DNA from: Marivivens aquimaris
GTDB taxonomy: Bacteria > Pseudomonadota > Alphaproteobacteria > Rhodobacterales > Rhodobacteraceae
Direction: 5' to 3'
DNA length: 64,000 nt
NCBI RefSeq assembly: GCF_015220045.1
Contig: NZ_JADBGB010000001.1
Location: 1,207,001 to 1,271,000 of the forward strand
In this document: positions 59,645 through 64,000 of the stretch, in pieces
How the letters are laid out: each line of letters starts with the position of its first letter
Position numbering within the stretch: position 1 is the stretch's first letter
Position numbers and translations under genes: made by a program
Notes under the pieces: generated by a model
The model's input: only the letters and a program-made list of their open reading frames with translations
Database searches by the model: none
What the model was told of the DNA's origin: nothing

Positions 59645-60745
59645 TCAACCCTTGGGTGGGTAGCTCACTGTTCCACCACCTACGGCTGCCTTCACGCCGG
59701 TGGTCGACGGGCAGGATGTCGGCAGCCCCCGCGCCACGCGAACAGCCAAGTATGCAAAGGCCTGCGCCTCCAGCATGTCCCCATCGAGGCCCACGTCCTC
59801 GACCGGCAGAACCTCGCAATCCATGGCCGCTTGGAGCATCTTCATCAGCGTGGCATTTTTCCGCCCGCCGCCGCAGACGAGCATCTTTGTCGGCTCGGTC
59901 GGGCAATATTGCAGGCCCTGCACTACCGCCATCACCGCGCAAGCCGTGAGGGTTGCAGCAGCGTCAGCATCGCTGAGGTCCGCCACGGCATCGCTAAGCC
60001 CTTTGAACTGGTCGCGGTCTAGCGATTTGGGCGGCATTCGGTAGAAGTAGCGGTGCTCAAGGAAGTTCGCGACAATATCGTCGTCGACATTGCCTTGCGC
60101 CGCTAGCGCGCCGTCCTCGTCATGGGACAGCCCAAGCCGCGCGGTCATAAGGTCGTTGACCGGCGCATTCGCGGGACCGGTGTCGAAGGACAGCAAGGCG
60201 CCCTCCTCCTCCGGCTTGTCATAGTCCGGATCGACCCACGTAATGTTGCCAACGCCGCCGAGGTTCAGGAACGCGACCGGCTCGGTCGCGCGGATGAACT
60301 TGGCCAGTGCGAAATGATAGAATGGCGCAAGAGGCGCACCCTCGCCGCCGAGTTTCACGTCCGCACTACGGAAGTCCCAGACAACCGGCTTTTCCAGCGC
60401 CGCAGCTAACAGCCCGCCATCACCGATTTGCAACGTCCCGCGTCCGCGCGGGTCGTGCGCGACGGTCTGCCCGTGAAAGCCGATCAGATCGACGTCCGCA
60501 AACCCTTCGAGGATCTCGCCATGCGCCGTCTCGACCACTTCGGCAGCGGCGACAAGCGCATCACCCTGCCACTTGCCCAAAGCGGCGCGCAGGATGTCTG
60601 TTTCTTCTTTGGTGTAGGGCCGGAATGCGGCCTCTCCGAACGATATAATCTCCAGTCCGTCCGTCTCGATCACCGCGGCATCGACGCCGTCGAGTGACGT
60701 TCCGGACATAGCGCCAAGCGCTTTGACTGCCCCTGCCTTCAACAT
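59645..60745 (-). CDS. anmK: Anhydro-N-acetylmuramic acid kinase
   Basis: The 366-residue ASKHA-fold protein has [47 protein letters not shown] and [12 protein letters not shown]. It phosphorylates and opens anhydroMurNAc during peptidoglycan recycling. The ATG at 60745 has AAGGGA at good spacing; one at 60763 is possible. The long in-frame extension further upstream is antisense to tyrS and not part of the gene. It is divergent from tyrS. Confidence 0.94.
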   Translation of the reverse strand: MLKAGAVKALGAMSGTSLDGVDAAVIETDGLEIISFGEAAFRPYTKEETDILRAALGKWQGDALVAAAEVVETAHGEILEGFADVDLIGFHGQTVAHDPRGRGTLQIGDGGLLAAALEKPVVWDFRSADVKLGGEGAPLAPFYHFALAKFIRATEPVAFLNLGGVGNITWVDPDYDKPEEEGALLSFDTGPANAPVNDLMTARLGLSHDEDGALAAQGNVDDDIVANFLEHRYFYRMPPKSLDRDQFKGLSDAVADLSDADAAATLTACAVMAVVQGLQYCPTEPTKMLVCGGGRKNATLMKMLQAAMDCEVLPVEDVGLDGDMLEAQAFAYLAVRVARGLPTSCPSTTGVKAAVGGGTVSYPPKG

Positions 60746-60808
60746 TGGCTTTCCCTTGTCCATTACCACGCTTATAGAGTGCCCCGTACTCAAACCAAGG
60801 ACGAAATG

Positions 60809-62062
60809 ATGACGTACCATCCCAAATCCGACTTCATGAATGTCATGATGCAACGCGGCTTCCTCGCGGACTGCACGGATTATCAGGGCCTCGACGAGGA
60901 ACTGAGCAAAGGGGTGGTTCCGGGCTATATCGGCTTCGACGCGACAGCGAGTTCGCTGCACGTCGGCTCGCTCATCCAGATCATGACTCTGCGTTGGCTT
61001 CAAAAGACCGGTCACAAGCCGATCACCCTCATGGGCGGCGGCACCACCAAGGTGGGCGACCCGTCGTTCCGTGCGGACGAACGCCCGCTGCTGACCGACG
61101 AGAAGATCAACGAGAACATCGCCGGCATCAAAAAGGTCTTCTCGGCCTACATCGACTACGACGACACGACGCCGAACGGCGCGCTGATGCTCAACAACGC
61201 GGAATGGCTCGACGGTCTGAACTACCTCGAGTTCCTGCGCGACATCGGTCGCCACTTCTCGGTCAACCGGATGCTGTCGTTCGAGTCGGTGAAATCGCGC
61301 CTCGACCGCGAACAGTCGCTGTCGTTCCTCGAATTCAACTACATGATCCTTCAGGCCTACGACTTCCTCGAACTGAACCGCCGCTACGGCTGTCTGGTGC
61401 AGTTCGGCGGCTCGGACCAGTGGGGCAATATTGTAAACGGTATCGACCTGACCCGCCGCGTTCTGGATCACCAGATCTTCGGCCTGACCACCCCACTGCT
61501 GACCACCTCGGACGGCAAGAAGATGGGCAAGTCGCAGAACGGCGCGATCTGGCTGAACGAAGACCTGCTGTCCGCCTACGAGTTCTGGCAGTTCTGGCGC
61601 AACACTACCGATGCGGACACCGGCCGCTTCCTCAAGCTCTACACGGAACTTCCCGTAGAAGAGTGCGAGCGTCTGGGCGCGCTGGGCGGATCGGAGATCA
61701 ACGAGGCGAAGATCATCCTCGCCAACGAAGTGACCGCCCTGCTCCACGGTGCGGACGCTGCGAAAGCTGCCGAAGCCACCGCGCGCGAAGTGTTCGAAAA
61801 GGGCGGCGTCGGTGACGACCTGCCGACCCTGACCATTCCGGCAGCCGAAGTCGCGGAGGGCATCTCGCTCGCGCAGCTCGTGGTCCGTTCGGGCCTCGCC
61901 AAGACCGGCAAGGAGGGCAAGCGCCTGATCGGTGACGGCGGTCTGAAGGTCAACGATGAGACCTGCACCGATGCGGGCCGCATGTTCTCGGCCGCTGATC
62001 TGGGCGAGCCGCTGAAACTGTCGGCAGGCAAGAAGCGCCACGCGCTCGTCACTCTGGGCTAA
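60809..62062 (+). CDS. tyrS: Tyrosyl-tRNA synthetase
   Basis: The 417-residue class I synthetase has [16 protein letters not shown] (HIGH-type), [24 protein letters not shown] and the KMSKS variant GKKMGKS. A C-terminal S4-like RNA-binding domain (about residues 350-415) follows. The ATG at 60809 has AAGGA at 7 bases; the ATG just before it is too close. It is divergent from anmK and ends at a hairpin. Confidence 0.97.
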   Translation: MTYHPKSDFMNVMMQRGFLADCTDYQGLDEELSKGVVPGYIGFDATASSLHVGSLIQIMTLRWLQKTGHKPITLMGGGTTKVGDPSFRADERPLLTDEKINENIAGIKKVFSAYIDYDDTTPNGALMLNNAEWLDGLNYLEFLRDIGRHFSVNRMLSFESVKSRLDREQSLSFLEFNYMILQAYDFLELNRRYGCLVQFGGSDQWGNIVNGIDLTRRVLDHQIFGLTTPLLTTSDGKKMGKSQNGAIWLNEDLLSAYEFWQFWRNTTDADTGRFLKLYTELPVEECERLGALGGSEINEAKIILANEVTALLHGADAAKAAEATAREVFEKGGVGDDLPTLTIPAAEVAEGISLAQLVVRSGLAKTGKEGKRLIGDGGLKVNDETCTDAGRMFSAADLGEPLKLSAGKKRHALVTLG

Positions 62063-62081
62063 CCCACGTGACAACCAATTG

Positions 62082-62112
62082 AAACGCCGCTCCTTCGGGG
62101 GCGGCGTTTTGC
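62082..62112 (+). terminator. Rho-independent terminator after tyrS
   Basis: AAACGCCGC and GCGGCGTTT form a 9-bp stem with a GC-rich loop, followed by a short T-run. Confidence 0.85.
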
Positions 62113-62222
62113 GTTCTGCGGGCGGTTTGTGCGCCTATGCAGTCAGCAAAACCATGGCAGACCTTTTGCCGCACGCGCGAACCCGCTAAGGCTGGGCCAG
62201 ATATTTTCCAAAAGGTCGATTT

Positions 62223-63113
62223 ATGGACAACGTTCGCGGTTCCATTCTCATGGTCTTGGCGATGCTTGGCTTCGCTATCGAAGACATGTTTATCAAGCTG
62301 CTCTCCGCGCACCTCCCCGCTGGCGAGGTCATGATGATCCTCGGCGTTGGCGGCGTGCTGCTTTACTGGATCGCGCTGCGCCGCCAGAACGTCCCGCTAT
62401 TCAGCACCGTGTTTTTCGAGCGCGGTGTGGTGCTGCGAAACATCGCCGAGTTCGTCGGCACCGGCGCTTTCGTAACTGCCTTCACGCTGGGCGAGATTTC
62501 GACGACTTCTGCCATCATGCAGGCCCTGCCGCTGGTCGTGACCATGGGCGGTGCGCTGTTCCTTGGCCAGCAGGTCGGCTGGCGCCGCTGGACCGCTATT
62601 TTTGTGGGCTTCATTGGTGTGATCATCGTCATTAACCCGCAGCCCTCGGGCGTTGATCCACTGGCGCTTTTGGCGCTGGTCGCTGTACTCGGCCTCGGGT
62701 CGCGCGATGTCATCACCCGCCCGCTCCGCGGTCAGATCCATTCCCTGCAACTGGCGGCCTACGGCTTTGTGACGATCATTCCGCTCGGCGCGACGATGAT
62801 GGTTCTACAGGGCGAAACGCCCGTTGTGCCAACCGGAATCGACTACCTGTACCTCCTGCTCTGCATCTCGATCGGGGTCGTTGCGTACTATCTTCTGATC
62901 CTCGCAAGCCGGATCGGAGAGCTCGCTGTGGTGGCTCCTTTCCGATACACGCGGATTCTGTTTGCGCTAACAGTGGGTGCTGTAGTATTTGCCGAGACGC
63001 TGGAACTCCACATGCTGGTGGGCTGTGCGATTATTGTCATGTCCGGGATCTACACGTTCTATCGCGAGTCCCGGGCGCGCCGCGCTTCCCTATCGTCAAG
63101 TGTACGGGTATAG
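62223..63113 (+). CDS. EamA/DMT-family transporter
   Basis: The 296-residue protein has ten predicted membrane helices in two EamA repeats (about residues 8-130 and 145-285). It includes QALPLVVTMGGALFLGQQVGWRRW at the end of the first repeat and APFRYTRILFALTVGAVVFAE in the second. Such drug/metabolite transporters export small metabolites; the substrate is unknown. Confidence 0.86.
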   Translation: MDNVRGSILMVLAMLGFAIEDMFIKLLSAHLPAGEVMMILGVGGVLLYWIALRRQNVPLFSTVFFERGVVLRNIAEFVGTGAFVTAFTLGEISTTSAIMQALPLVVTMGGALFLGQQVGWRRWTAIFVGFIGVIIVINPQPSGVDPLALLALVAVLGLGSRDVITRPLRGQIHSLQLAAYGFVTIIPLGATMMVLQGETPVVPTGIDYLYLLLCISIGVVAYYLLILASRIGELAVVAPFRYTRILFALTVGAVVFAETLELHMLVGCAIIVMSGIYTFYRESRARRASLSSSVRV

Positions 63114-63138
63114 CACTCGCGAAACTTTATTTTATTGA

Positions 63139-64000
<862 letters not shown>

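Noticed and set aside
60746..62074. A long in-frame N-terminal extension of anmK reaching 62074
   Set aside because: The added residues run antisense through tyrS and do not resemble any part of the kinase family, whose N-terminus begins at the chosen start.

Overview
The window is a piece of a GC-rich alphaproteobacterial chromosome and reads as Rhodobacteraceae (Roseobacter group). The indicators are CckA and ChpT of the CtrA cell-cycle phosphorelay with a CtrA-type box in front of cckA, an olsBA ornithine-lipid operon, an agl alpha-glucoside operon, an Entner-Doudoroff entry operon (zwf-pgl-pgi), aerobic corrinoid C1-transfer genes and an intergenic repeat of the type common in Rhodobacterales. 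There are no insertion sequences, phage genes, CRISPR arrays or rRNA genes. Coding density is high, and no gap between genes exceeds about 300 bases.

Layout. 1-5.5 kb: the end of an alpha/beta hydrolase gene, ppk2, a TetR regulator, an RTX protein, rplM-rpsI, and a MocR regulator divergent from a DUF1127 gene. 5.5-13 kb: a VOC protein, a hotdog thioesterase, an ECHDC3-like hydratase homologue, an M32 carboxypeptidase, ctaA, trmJ, a ThiE-like protein and olsBA. 13-19.9 kb: DUF3553, chpT, obgE-proB-proA, a GNAT gene, rplU-rpmA, a DUF2059 gene and tRNA-Ser(CGA). 20-26.3 kb: DUF4336, msrB-msrA, rlmE, ppx, then an operon of a small 'virulence factor'-type protein, a MetF-like reductase and a methyltetrahydrofolate:corrinoid methyltransferase. 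26.3-35.4 kb: aglEFGAK divergent from aglR and glk. 35.3-42.3 kb: cckA, rsmB, guaB and the corrinoid-protein reactivator (RACo). 42.5-47.7 kb: a fasciclin protein, zwf-pgl-pgi and an HNH nuclease. 47.9-53.1 kb: cbiD-cobK-alkA-esterase on the minus strand and cobA-cobB on the plus strand. 53.1-64 kb: an MFS transporter, cysS-cimA-squalene/phytoene-synthase-like, DUF1697, an outer-membrane barrel, anmK, tyrS, a DMT transporter and the start of eno.

How the genes connect. Alpha-glucosides enter by AglEFGK, are cleaved by AglA, phosphorylated by Glk and routed through Zwf/Pgl, with Pgi and Eno in central metabolism. Each of these promoters carries a LacI-type palindrome. The corrinoid-dependent C1 system is split over two loci 16 kb apart, and cobalamin biosynthesis genes lie nearby. 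The two C1 loci share a short upstream sequence block, and their proteins share an unusual Gly/Arg-rich C-terminal tail. These are the most notable observations here. CckA and ChpT are encoded in separate places but form one phosphorelay.
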